From positions 1-7,159 of the forward strand of contig JARLHX010000168.1 of assembly GCA_031292035.1 (NCBI GenBank): 7,159 nucleotides of DNA. The letters are read 5' to 3'. Within the stretch, counting starts at the first letter, position 1. Every line of letters starts with the position of its first letter. The position numbers were made by a program, and so were the translations under genes. Of the stretch, positions 1 to 5,941 are shown one piece after another. The notes under the pieces are model-generated. The model was given only the letters and a program-made list of their open reading frames with translations. It had not been told where the DNA came from and made no database searches. Source of the DNA: Negativicutes bacterium (GTDB taxonomy: Bacteria; Bacillota_C; Negativicutes; Sporomusales_B; JARLHX01).

Positions 1-81
1 CAAAGCCTGTGCGATGCTGAAGCCGATCCCGCGCGACCCGCCCGTGACTACGGCCACTTTGTTCTTCAATTCGGATGTCAT
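1..81 (-). CDS. Short-chain dehydrogenase/reductase, N-terminal 27 codons only
   Basis: The minus strand from position 81 reads MTSELKNKVAVVTGGSRGIG and continues FSIAQAL to the window edge. The TGGSRGIG stretch (residues 13-20) is the TGxxxGxG dinucleotide-binding motif of classical short-chain dehydrogenases, right after the beta-strand VAVV, as expected for the first Rossmann unit. Such enzymes are soluble NAD(P)-dependent oxidoreductases; the FabG-like 3-oxoacyl reductases are one subgroup. Too little is visible to name a substrate. The ATG is preceded on its strand by a purine-rich AGGGGG about 7 bases upstream, which supports the start. It is divergent from the repeat tract to its right and shows no link to the restriction cassette. 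Family assignment is firm; specificity is unknown. Confidence 0.85.
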   Translation of the reverse strand, partial: MTSELKNKVAVVTGGSRGIGFSIAQAL

Positions 82-504
82 TGTCAGCCCCCTGCCCAAA
101 AGGTGAACTAATAGATTACTCCATAATCAGGCGCGGAATGAAGTCATCTGTCATGGGAAAATTGAATCTTAAACTCGCCGCCCCCCGCGCGGGAGACGTG
201 ATAGCTCTTGCCATTCGCCCATCGGGTGATTGTGTAGCGCGCGACTGGCGACCTACGTAGCCAGAAAATTGGTTCATCCTCTCACCCTAAACTGCCGATA
301 GTCCGTACGGGGGAGTGTGTCACAAGGGTGTTTTTCCTCCGGCGTTGGCCGCTTTTTCCCCGTTCCGGAATTATCCCTATGCTGTCAATCTGAGCAGCAG
401 CGAAGGATCGCGCCGTGCCCGCCTTAGCCCGGATTTCTCATGACGGGTTTGAGAGGGCCCAGGTTTTGTCGCACCGAAATTCGATTTTACCTTGATTCCA
501 AGCG

Positions 505-739
505 AGCCCCAAAGGGGCGTACTAACATAGCCCAGGCCAACGGCCTGGGTTACAGATTGTTTTCGGGCTGAGCCCTGAAGGGGCGATCTACGAAGCGGCG
601 GTTCAGCCCCTGCGACGGGTAGGCGTCTGGAATGAAACTGCAGAGGGACTTAGGGCGCCCCTTCAGGGCTTAGCGTATCGCCTGATCCTCGAAACCCAGG
701 CCGTTGGCCTGGGCTTTGTTAGTACGCCCCCTTGGGGCT
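505..739. repeat. Inverted pair of approximately 80-base triple-hairpin repeat units
   Basis: The left arm (505-585) carries three features in order: GCCCCAAAGGGGC at 506-518, CCCAGGCC-AAC-GGCCTGGG at 531-549, and AGCCCTGAAGGGGCG at 571-585. The right arm (656-739) is the reverse complement with the same order of units: CGCCCCTTCAGGGCT at 656-670, the CCCAGGCC/GGCCTGGG hairpin at 695-713, and a GCCCC/GGGGC palindrome at 726-738. The sequence GGGCGTACTAACA between units is also conserved. The middle parts of the arms (about 550-570 and 671-692) diverge. The spacer is about 70 bases. The arms could pair with each other as one long stem, or fold into six small hairpins. This looks like a dispersed palindromic element inserted twice head to head. 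The small hairpins contain CCAGG and CCTGG. Confidence 0.85.
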
Positions 740-833
740 TGACTCATCAACTGGCCAACGGGAACCGCTAGGGCTGGTGAGAAGTTCGGGCTAGGTCTTT
801 TCTTCCCGTCACTCATCGCTGTTCTTGATGACC

Positions 834-854
834 TCGGACTGCGGACTCCGGACT
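834..854. repeat. Heptamer tandem repeat (NCGGACT) x3
   Basis: Three consecutive 7-base units, TCGGACT, GCGGACT and CCGGACT, share the core CGGACT and differ only in the first base. It is the shortest of six period-7 arrays in this tract. Confidence 0.75.
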
Positions 855-880
855 CTATCTTTCGCCCCAGTTCTTTACTA

Positions 881-951
881 ACTCCCTTCTTTTCAGTAAT
901 ATCTTGGAAAGAATGATTTAACTCGTTTGTTTTCATCAATATCATGGAAAG
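881..951. repeat. Two direct copies of a 31-base unit
   Basis: Copies at 881-911 and 921-951 align without gaps over 31 bases. Each begins ACTC, has a T-rich middle with TTTTCA, and ends ATATC(T/A)TGGAAAG. They are separated by nine bases. A third gapless copy lies at 1114-1144, and a weaker relative near 1376-1404 has TTTGTTTTCATA followed by CATTCC. On the minus strand the unit begins CTTTCCA. No coding or RNA function is evident. Confidence 0.75.
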
Positions 952-1113
952 GCGAAAAACGGGCATTTTTTCTATATGTGTTTTCAACAACTTAAAGAAA
1001 TTTTGCCCCAATTTCCCCCCTTTTTTTTCCACGGCCGCGCTCACCGAAGAATTCTCTAAGTCTTTTTATTTCAGTTACATAAATTTTTGCGAGATTCTGG
1101 CGATTCATCGCTA

Positions 1114-1144
1114 ACCCCTTTTGTTTCTGATACATCTTGGAAAG
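1114..1144. repeat. Third copy of the 31-base unit
   Basis: It begins ACCCC, has GTTTCTGATA in the middle and ends CATCTTGGAAAG, aligning gaplessly with the copies at 881 and 921. The 160-base gap from the second copy shows that the unit is dispersed as well as locally duplicated. Confidence 0.7.
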
Positions 1145-1275
1145 CTGCGATGATCGGGCCATCCGGCCACCGGATCATTAGGCCATCTAAGACCAACTCC
1201 GTGCTCCTCCGATGGATCGATGGGCCGATGAGCTGATTCAGGGTTAGCCTTCGCCCCGATTTATCGCGTAACCGA

Positions 1276-1353
1276 TGCATTTTCGGCCACAAAGCCCGAC
1301 GGATTGTTGTCGATCCGCGCGCAACGAGTGCATTTTCGTGCAAAAAGCCCGTT
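1276..1353. repeat. 25-base direct repeat, two copies 53 bases apart
   Basis: Positions 1276-1300 and 1329-1353 both begin TGCATTTTCG and contain AAAGCCCG near the end (first copy GGCCACAAAGCCCGAC, second TGCAAAAAGCCCGTT). Most of the differences lie in the middle. The sequence before the first copy (TTATCGCGTAAC) resembles that after the second (TTATCGCTGGAC), so the duplicated unit may be somewhat larger. Confidence 0.6.
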
Positions 1354-1468
1354 TTATCGCTGGACATATTGTCATCTGTTTCTTTGTTTTCATACACATT
1401 CCGGCTTCGAACGTCATATTTAAACATCTTTTTTTGTGTCAGCGCCCCGTTTTGGACGCTGATGTAGC

Positions 1469-1486
1469 GCCGACCTTCAGGTCGGC
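1469..1486. repeat. Perfect 8-bp hairpin GCCGACCT / AGGTCGGC
   Basis: Eight-base arms with a two-base loop (TC) form an almost continuous palindrome, followed by ACGTCTTG. There is no T run on either side, so an intrinsic terminator is unlikely. It resembles a dispersed palindromic element more than a gene-linked regulator. Confidence 0.7.
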
Positions 1487-1524
1487 ACGTCTTGACCAGC
1501 GTGTTGGTGAGTCGGGACATTGAT

Positions 1525-1559
1525 GATTGGCGATTTGCGATTGGTGATTTGTGAATTTC
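1525..1559. repeat. Heptamer tandem repeat (GATTNNN) x5
   Basis: Five consecutive 7-base units: GATTGGC, GATTTGC, GATTGGT, GATTTGT, GAATTTC. The fourth and fifth positions alternate TG and TT with strict period 7. An inverted version lies at 1626-1646. Confidence 0.85.
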
Positions 1560-1581
1560 GAGTTCTCCCGCATTTTTGCTC

Positions 1582-1609
1582 GTCACTTGTCACTTGTCAC
1601 TCGTCACTG
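1582..1609. repeat. Heptamer tandem repeat (GTCACTN) x4
   Basis: Four consecutive units, GTCACTT, GTCACTT, GTCACTC and GTCACTG, vary only in the last base. The array lies between the GATT array and its inverted copy. Confidence 0.9.
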
Positions 1610-1625
1610 CTCTTCTGGGCACTTC

Positions 1626-1646
1626 GCAAATCGACAATCGTAAATC
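1626..1646. repeat. Heptamer tandem repeat (NNNAATC) x3, inverse of the 1525 array
   Basis: Three units, GCAAATC, GACAATC and GTAAATC. Read on the opposite strand they are GATTTAC, GATTGTC and GATTTGC, the same motif as at 1525-1559. The two arrays can pair across the GTCACTN array. Confidence 0.8.
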
Positions 1647-1680
1647 ACCCGTAGGCTGGAATCTTCCATCGTTTTGGAGC

Positions 1681-1708
1681 TGACAGCTCACAGCCGACAG
1701 CCCACAGT
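1681..1708. repeat. Heptamer tandem repeat (NNACAGC) x4
   Basis: Four units, TGACAGC, TCACAGC, CGACAGC and CCACAGT, with a constant ACAG core. Confidence 0.8.
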
Positions 1709-1739
1709 TGGTGGCCAACTACGTTCAGCGGCCATCTCT

Positions 1740-1788
1740 CCGCCTACTGCCCGCTGCCTTCTGCCTACTGCTTTCTGCCTACTGCCCT
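1740..1788. repeat. Heptamer tandem repeat (CTGCCNN) x7
   Basis: Seven units in a row: CCGCCTA, CTGCCCG, CTGCCTT, CTGCCTA, CTGCTTT, CTGCCTA, CTGCCCT. It is the longest of the arrays. Translations of it in several frames are Leu/Pro/Thr-rich and are by-products of the repeat, not genes. Confidence 0.9.
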
Positions 1789-2000
1789 TTCCGTCCTCCG
1801 GATCATGGACGCCGGAATTCTGCTCTGCGGATTTCGCAGGCTGGATGGGCTCGGCTTTGGGAAGGCAGGAGACTTGCGCGCGGAAATGGCTGCACCCCGC
1901 AGTAACATCAGGTAAGTATATCAATCTACGCTATGTCAGTCAAGATCAATACACCAGCATTAGAGGCTACAAACTGTCGCTGCCGGAAAGCAAGCATAAT

Positions 2001-2075
2001 GCGGACCCGTTTTGAAGGTCCGCGGTTTTTCCTTGCCAATAAGGGGAAAGCCGCGGACCCACAAAACAGGTCCGC
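2001..2075. repeat. Inverted pair of a 23-base GCGGACC/GGTCCGC palindrome
   Basis: Unit 1 spans 2001-2023 (GCGGACC arm, CGTTTTGAA centre, GGTCCGC arm). Unit 2 spans 2053-2075 and is its inverse (GCGGACC arm, CACAAAACA centre, GGTCCGC arm). The flanks GGTTTTTCC and GGGGAAAGCC between them also pair imperfectly, so the whole 75 bases could form one large hairpin with a loop near 2033-2042. The same 23-base unit recurs at 2528 and 6590, on either side of the restriction cassette. The run of Ts after unit 1 recalls a terminator, but no gene ends nearby. Confidence 0.85.
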
Positions 2076-2221
2076 ACGCCGCTATTCCTTCCTGCCGCGA
2101 GATGAAAACCTTTGGGAGGGTGTCTAAGTGTCCGAGGGGTTCCTGTGCGCCAGCCAGCCCGGATTGAAATTTCTGTTGCCGTATTGATAATCGGTGGGCG
2201 ATAGTTGTTCAGAGAAACGTA

Positions 2222-2482
2222 ATGCCCCCTTTAAGCTACCGCCAACACGAGGTCAGTTTTTGCGCTGACGTTTCAAAGTGGTCCGACAAGATTTTTGGAA
2301 CCCATCCCGAGTTGCCTTTTGGCTCATCTGAAATTGAACGATTTGGACGCGGCAGCCTGAAGAGGCAGGACTTTCGTGTTTACGAACGAAAAGAGGGCGG
2401 GCGCGGCAAGCTCGCACTTTGCGGCGAGGTCAAACTTCCAGGCGCAGAGTTAGGCGCAGTTTGCCTTACATTGCGGTCCTAA
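2222..2482 (+). pseudogene. Truncated N-terminus of a PD-(D/E)XK-type nuclease, possibly of an N-6 DNA methylase/restriction fusion
   Basis: This 86-codon frame begins MPPLSYRQHEVSFCADVSKW and contains FGSSEIERFGRGSLKRQDFR, then LCGEVKLPG at residues 67-74. D50 followed by E69-V-K71 fits the metal-binding D...(D/E)xK core of this nuclease fold. From memory, very similar N-termini precede the methylase domain in large N-6 DNA methylase proteins of type IIG-like restriction systems, where GEVKLPG lies about 70 residues in and hundreds of residues follow. Here the resemblance stops at about residue 75 (near position 2447); the tail ELGAVCLTLRS is unlike the family and ends at a stop. I therefore call a deletion-truncated remnant. 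No strong ribosome-binding site precedes the ATG (AGAGAAA only). A palindromic repeat starts 45 bases after the stop. Moderately sure of the fold, less sure of the parent protein. Confidence 0.5.
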
Positions 2483-2527
2483 CACCACAACCTGCGCATA
2501 CCAAATAATATCCGACTGCCAGAAGCT

Positions 2528-2553
2528 GCGGACCTTCAAAGCAGGCCCGCGCT
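2528..2553. repeat. Palindromic repeat, left flank of the restriction cassette
   Basis: A unit with GCGGACC, a TTCAAAGCA centre and GGCCCGC, followed by GCT. It is the inverse of the 2001 unit with a few changes. It also matches the reverse complement of 6587-6612 at 24 of 26 bases (centre AA here, GC there). It lies 40 bases beyond the stop of the EcoRII-C-like gene. There is no T run, so terminator function is doubtful. Confidence 0.85.
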
Positions 2554-2593
2554 ACGCTTGCTAAAATCCGCATTTGAGCGAAGCGTAATGCGC

Positions 2594-3367
2594 TCATATA
2601 ATTCTCGCTGCCCGCCAACGTTTCATGCCAGGGTCCAAGTGGAACCGGAAGAACTGCTCGAAGGTAATTACGTTAGGTGCGTCTTCATAGTCTGCACGCA
2701 GAGCCTTGATCCTAGTGGGCACAACCAAATTGATCCTAGCCCGATTCATTTCAGCAAGGTCGTTGGCACCAATCTTTTCATCGATTGTAGCCAGATAGAA
2801 GCCCAAACCTCTTGTCCCCTCCGTGACAATTTGACGCCAGCGTTCCCGCAGGGAACGTTTCACTGTGAATATGATGCAATCAGCAGCATGCAGGCGGAAA
2901 TGTTCAACCGATGGCAGAATAAAATCGGGCTGGCCGTTGATGATTGGCTGGGATGAAAACGGATATCGCAACTGGACAAACAATTCCTTAATGAGGTATT
3001 CAAATGCGCCTCCGGCTCTGGCACGCCGGCCTTGCGTCAATCCAAGGAAAAACCTATCTAGCGCATGGAAATGCTTGCCGATAGTTTCAATTAAGTCCTG
3101 TGCAGTCGGTTTCTTACCTGTAAGAGGTAGGAACACTTTGGCCAATGCCTTCCGCCCTGCTACCACTTCATTCCGCAGGTATTCTTCATAAGCGTCAAGT
3201 TGGACGCTTTCAACCAGTTTGCTGAAATTGTGCTTAATCCACTTCCGGTCATTTTTGTGCCGCCGCAAGGCGCGTGCAACAGCGGCGGCGGCAATCTCTC
3301 CACCGCTTGGAATCTTTGATTGAAATACGGTCTTAAGTTTTTCGTGGACCTGATCGTCGGTCGGCAT
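2594..3367 (-). CDS. EcoRII C-terminal-domain-like type II restriction endonuclease
   Basis: This 257-residue protein matches the catalytic half of EcoRII (EcoRII-C) along its length. IPSGGEI at 19-25 corresponds to the segment opening that domain. RRARAGGAFEYLIKELF (114-130) carries the acidic active-site E123. GQPDFILPS (145-153) carries the metal-binding D148. FTVKRSLRERWRQ (167-179) carries the catalytic lysine K170 and the conserved RWRQ. INLVVPTRIK near 212-221 matches the RLVVPSS segment. EcoRII cuts DNA before CCWGG, and its isolated C-domain, like PspGI, cuts single sites. The EcoRII B3-type effector domain is missing here but occurs on the ORF directly upstream. Both ORFs share a reading frame, separated by one TAG and 24 bases. 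A GGAG seven bases before this ATG argues for separate translation. All expected catalytic residues are present, so it is probably active. Confidence 0.88.
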   Translation of the reverse strand: MPTDDQVHEKLKTVFQSKIPSGGEIAAAAVARALRRHKNDRKWIKHNFSKLVESVQLDAYEEYLRNEVVAGRKALAKVFLPLTGKKPTAQDLIETIGKHFHALDRFFLGLTQGRRARAGGAFEYLIKELFVQLRYPFSSQPIINGQPDFILPSVEHFRLHAADCIIFTVKRSLRERWRQIVTEGTRGLGFYLATIDEKIGANDLAEMNRARINLVVPTRIKALRADYEDAPNVITFEQFFRFHLDPGMKRWRAARII

Positions 3368-3374
3368 AAAATAA

Positions 3375-3378
3375 CTCC
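3375..3378 (-). promoter_or_regulatory. Ribosome-binding site of the EcoRII-C-like gene
   Basis: GGAG (within GTGGAG on the minus strand) stands seven bases before the ATG at 3367 and lies between the upstream TAG stop and that ATG. It supports reinitiation or independent starts rather than obligatory readthrough. Confidence 0.65.
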
Positions 3379-3391
3379 ACTGCGCGCTTTT

Positions 3392-4330
3392 CTATTCGCC
3401 CCACGCTTCCAAGACTCTCTGCCGGTGGTTATCAAGTGCCAGCGATGCTGGGTGGATTCCCGGGTCCTTGGGAAGGTGCAATGGCCGCCCCGCCAGAGCT
3501 TTCAGGGAATTGTTCAGCTTCATTACGCCCACACGATTGGGCACTGTTATCGTTAGGTCGGGTTTCAGGGTCCAAAGGTATTTGTCGAACGCCCAATGAT
3601 GTGATCGGCAGAGGGCGAGACCATTCCTCGGATCATTAGAACCGTTTGGGCGGCGCGGTATGATGTGCGCTGCCTCAACCTCAGGCAGTAGCGAGGGTGT
3701 TGCCCAGCCTTGCTTACAAACGGCACATAGTCTTTCGTAGGCGAGTCGCACATCATGTTGAAAAAGTTCAGATCGAAGCCCCCGTTGGATGATCGTGAGC
3801 TTAACTGTTGCGTCTGGTTCGGTGGGCGAAAACGGCTTCGACAAATCAGAGATAATCGATTGTTCTGCTGCTTCGAAATCAGCCTTTGTCGCGGGTGTAT
3901 CCTTCGTAGCTGGACCGAGCTGAGTGTTGGGCGACTGCCGCATAAACTCTTGGTATTTCGAGCTGCCATGATGAATCAGTGTTAGGCGATACCGGTTTGT
4001 TTCGCCCACTTGGCGTTCGAAACGTAGGATGTCGCCTGCTCGGGCTCTGCTTAACAGAGGTCTTAGATTCCTTGTCAGGCGATGTTCGCCTGAGCGTGTT
4101 CCGCCCCATGTCTGAACCTGATATCTCGTCTCGACCCGCTCGATGAAACTATCAGCATCGTAGAGCTCGGCCAAAATCGTCTGATCCGCTGTTGGCCCTG
4201 AACCAAACATAATGTGTGGAAAGAAAATCGACAGGTCCTTGGGGATGACCACACCCCCTTGGTGGCCTCCTGTCCTGCCGGTGTCGTTCCGAGATAGCGT
4301 TTTGAAAAACGGAGCGTCGTAAGTCTCCAT
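3392..4330 (-). CDS. EcoRII N-terminal (B3-like) DNA-binding domain fused to an HNH endonuclease
   Basis: A 312-residue protein with two domains. Residues about 5-120 resemble EcoRII-N: TLSRNDTGRTGGHQGGVVIP (11-30) lies almost on top of the EcoRII segment RLSANDTGATGGHQVGLYIP, and GGTRSGEHRLTR (76-87) matches its GKTRNEKRITR. In EcoRII this pseudobarrel binds a second CCWGG copy as effector and restrains the catalytic half. Residues about 195-252 form an HNH nuclease: CAVC (202-205), EAAHIIPRR (219-227) with the HNH histidine at 222, NGSNDPRNG (229-237), and CRSHH (241-245) followed by FDK. This suggests a zinc-supported beta-beta-alpha-metal nuclease. The start is the first ATG after an in-frame TGA 18 bases upstream; the ribosome-binding site is weak (GGTG). 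A 113-base gap separates it from vsr. It ends in TAG, in frame with the next ORF. Domain calls are firm; joint function is inferred. Confidence 0.88.
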   Translation of the reverse strand: METYDAPFFKTLSRNDTGRTGGHQGGVVIPKDLSIFFPHIMFGSGPTADQTILAELYDADSFIERVETRYQVQTWGGTRSGEHRLTRNLRPLLSRARAGDILRFERQVGETNRYRLTLIHHGSSKYQEFMRQSPNTQLGPATKDTPATKADFEAAEQSIISDLSKPFSPTEPDATVKLTIIQRGLRSELFQHDVRLAYERLCAVCKQGWATPSLLPEVEAAHIIPRRPNGSNDPRNGLALCRSHHWAFDKYLWTLKPDLTITVPNRVGVMKLNNSLKALAGRPLHLPKDPGIHPASLALDNHRQRVLEAWGE

Positions 4331-4443
4331 GCTTATTAAACACCATCAAGAGTTGCGGAATTCGTCCATCGAGACTCTGCCAGCGGTATCCCAACAATAG
4401 AATTCTGAAATCCCCAGACCCGTGGAATGAATCCGTTTGTCGC

Positions 4444-4848
4444 CTAACTCGTGATTAAGGCAAACCTTTGCAATACACGCGCCGAATTCGCTAATTCGTG
4501 CTCCCAGATCCGAAGCACCTTCCATCCCTTCTTTCTCAGCGTGCGGTTTACCGTTCGATCCCGTTTTCGGTTACCCTCAAGCTTAGCTTTCCAGAATTCG
4601 TGGTTATTAGCGGGGATATTACCACACGTCTTGCAACAATGCCAAAAACACCCATCCACGAACACGGCGAGCCGGATATGTTTAAAGACAAAGTCTGGGC
4701 GACCAACAATTGGCAAATGTCGCCTCCAGCCTGTAATGTGATTTTTTCTGAGGAGGGTTGCCAATGCCAGTTCGGTTGCAAGGTTCCCGCGCGATCTGAT
4801 GCGCGACATCACTTCAGACCGTTTTTTTTTCGTGAATACGTCCGCCAT
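4444..4848 (-). CDS. vsr: Very short patch repair (Vsr) T:G mismatch endonuclease
   Basis: This 134-residue protein matches Vsr throughout. MADVFTKKKRSEVMSRIRSR is the typical N-terminus. GRPDFVF (49-55) carries the metal-binding aspartate D52. VDGCFWHCC (64-72) includes the conserved H70. EFWKAKLEGNRKRDR (84-98) carries the aspartate equivalent to D97 of the E. coli enzyme, and GWKVLRIWEHEL (108-119) is the usual end of the fold. Vsr nicks 5' of the T in T:G mismatches formed when 5-methylcytosine deaminates, so that DNA polymerase I can restore C:G; it is normally partnered with a Dcm-type methylase. It begins nine bases after the methylase stop, with a poor ribosome-binding site, suggesting translational coupling. 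A run of nine As encodes Lys7-Lys9 and is a possible slippage site. Confidence 0.95.
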   Translation of the reverse strand: MADVFTKKKRSEVMSRIRSRGNLATELALATLLRKNHITGWRRHLPIVGRPDFVFKHIRLAVFVDGCFWHCCKTCGNIPANNHEFWKAKLEGNRKRDRTVNRTLRKKGWKVLRIWEHELANSARVLQRFALITS

Positions 4849-4857
4849 GTTCCAAAC

Positions 4858-5913
4858 CTAAACAGCGGGGGCAAGTGCCAATTGGCGGGGTCTCATGGGA
4901 ATGGCGAAATGATCCATGACAGGAGAATCCAAAGCACGAACGACCTGGCGTGCAAGTGCTGCGACCAGTGGAACGACCACAGAATTTCCGAATTGCTTGT
5001 AAGCTTGCGTGTCCGACACAACAATTTTGAATTTCTCCGGGAATCCCATCAATCGTGCGCACTCACGAGGCGTCAGCCGGCGCGGATTTTTTCCCCGCTG
5101 CGGAATGAGTATCTCGGACCCGTCCTTGTAATACCGGGCGCTCAAGGTTCTGGTAATTCCGTTCAGGTCCACAAGCCCAAATCCGAAACCGTTCCCCGCC
5201 GCACGGTGTTTTTCGGCGTACTTTTGGAGGTATTGCCACAAATGGTCGCTCAGAGTGTATTTCGGGTCTGGATTCGATTCCAAGATATCGGAAACCCTTA
5301 GCCTTCTATCCCTGATCTTTGGTCTTTCGAAATCCCTTGGCTGGTCAAATCCAACAATAAAGACCCTTTCGCGATGCTGTGGTACGACCAATTTTGCATC
5401 CAGGACGATGGGAGGTAGGACGTGATATCCGAGGTCCTCTTGAAGGACTCCGTAGATCACGTCAATTGTTCGGCCTTTGTCATGACCAAGCAGATTTTTG
5501 ACGTTCTCTAAAACAAATGCCTTCGGCCTTTTGTCGCGAATGATTCTGGCAACTTCGAAGAACAACGTCCCTTGCGTCTTGTCCTCAAAGCCGTGTGGAC
5601 GGCCCAGGCTATTTTTCTTGGATACGCCAGAAATAGAAAAAGGCTGGCAGGGAAACCCAGCGGTTAGAAGGTCGTGTTTTGGGATTGAGTCGGAACGGAG
5701 TTCGCGAATATCGGGAATTGGATTCTCACCGAAATTCGCCTCATAGGTCTTTTGGGCATATTTGTCCCAATCGCAAGACAGGACACACTTGCACCCGGCT
5801 GATTCAAAGCCAAGGCGCACCCCGCCTATACCACAAAACAAGTCAATAAAACTTATCGTCCTTGACGTCATGTCTGTTTCTTCTGTCAAAAGATAGCACA
5901 CTTCGTGATTCAT
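4858..5913 (-). CDS. dcm: DNA (cytosine-5-)-methyltransferase, Dcm/EcoRII type
   Basis: A 351-residue C5 cytosine methylase with all motifs in order: [11 protein letters not shown] (22-31), binds S-adenosylmethionine; [10 protein letters not shown] (86-93), with catalytic C89; VI, ENV (136-138); [14 protein letters not shown] (179-188); [17 protein letters not shown] (278-292); X, FGNSVVVP (308-315). The target-recognition region has GNGFGFGLV (240-248) and [15 protein letters not shown] (256-270), typical of the EcoRII/Dcm/SsoII group that methylates CCWGG or CCNGG. Specificity is inferred from this resemblance. The ATG at 5913 is chosen because GGAGG stands seven bases upstream; a second ATG at residue 15 lacks such a site. 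The N-terminal extension is only about 20 residues, too short for the helix-turn-helix domain by which M.EcoRII and M.SsoII regulate transcription. It is the first gene of the cassette, so protection is made before restriction. Confidence 0.95.
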   Translation of the reverse strand: MNHEVCYLLTEETDMTSRTISFIDLFCGIGGVRLGFESAGCKCVLSCDWDKYAQKTYEANFGENPIPDIRELRSDSIPKHDLLTAGFPCQPFSISGVSKKNSLGRPHGFEDKTQGTLFFEVARIIRDKRPKAFVLENVKNLLGHDKGRTIDVIYGVLQEDLGYHVLPPIVLDAKLVVPQHRERVFIVGFDQPRDFERPKIRDRRLRVSDILESNPDPKYTLSDHLWQYLQKYAEKHRAAGNGFGFGLVDLNGITRTLSARYYKDGSEILIPQRGKNPRRLTPRECARLMGFPEKFKIVVSDTQAYKQFGNSVVVPLVAALARQVVRALDSPVMDHFAIPMRPRQLALAPAV

Positions 5914-5920
5914 ACGAAGT

Positions 5921-5925
5921 CCTCC
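5921..5925 (-). promoter_or_regulatory. Strong ribosome-binding site of the methylase gene
   Basis: GGAGG, inside GGGGGGAGG on the minus strand, lies seven bases before the ATG at 5913. It fixes the longer start in preference to the internal ATG 42 bases downstream. Confidence 0.75.
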
Positions 5926-5941
5926 CCCCTTATTATCGGGT

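Larger units (their letters stand above)
82..2221. other. Long gene-free, repeat-rich intergenic tract
   Basis: About 2.1 kb without a supportable gene. All open frames here are short, of low complexity or translate repeats. The tract holds several unrelated classes of repeat, listed separately: a hairpin-bearing inverted pair, 31-base and 25-base direct repeats, six heptamer arrays, and palindromes. Base composition is patchy: GC-rich at 400-780, AT-rich with long T runs at about 880-1100 and 1370-1440. The stretch near 390-410 (GTCAATCTGAGCAGC then GAAGGATC) resembles a dispersed intergenic sequence seen in many genomes. From 82 to 504 I see no RNA gene or clear regulatory element apart from the ribosome-binding site of the flanking dehydrogenase. 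Confidence 0.7.

Noticed and set aside
75..260. Plus-strand frame of 61 codons
   Set aside because: It overlaps the start and leader of the divergent dehydrogenase, shows no domain and lacks a clear ribosome-binding site.
670..1044. Minus-strand frame of 124 codons
   Set aside because: It translates the inverted repeat, the 31-base units and a heptamer array; there is no protein-like domain and no ribosome-binding site.
1071..1586. Minus-strand frame of 171 codons
   Set aside because: It is built from the third 31-base unit, the 25-base repeat, the hairpin at 1469 and a heptamer array. Its words recur because the DNA repeats, not because of a conserved protein.
834..1788. CRISPR array
   Set aside because: The tandem units are 7 bases with no spacers, and the 31-base units have irregular spacing (9 and 162 bases); no cas genes are present.
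2001..2075. Intrinsic terminator at the GCGGACC palindrome
   Set aside because: A T run follows one unit, but no gene ends upstream, and the same unit recurs elsewhere without Ts; it is better explained as a dispersed repeat.
1674..2127. Several overlapping frames on both strands
   Set aside because: The Leu/Pro/Thr-rich or Arg/Gln/Ala-rich sequences come from the CTGCCNN and NNACAGC arrays and the 2001-2075 palindromes.
4498..5301. Long plus-strand open frame (267 codons) over vsr and the methylase
   Set aside because: It lies opposite two well-supported genes, its protein has no recognisable motifs, and its composition follows the reverse of the methylase codons.
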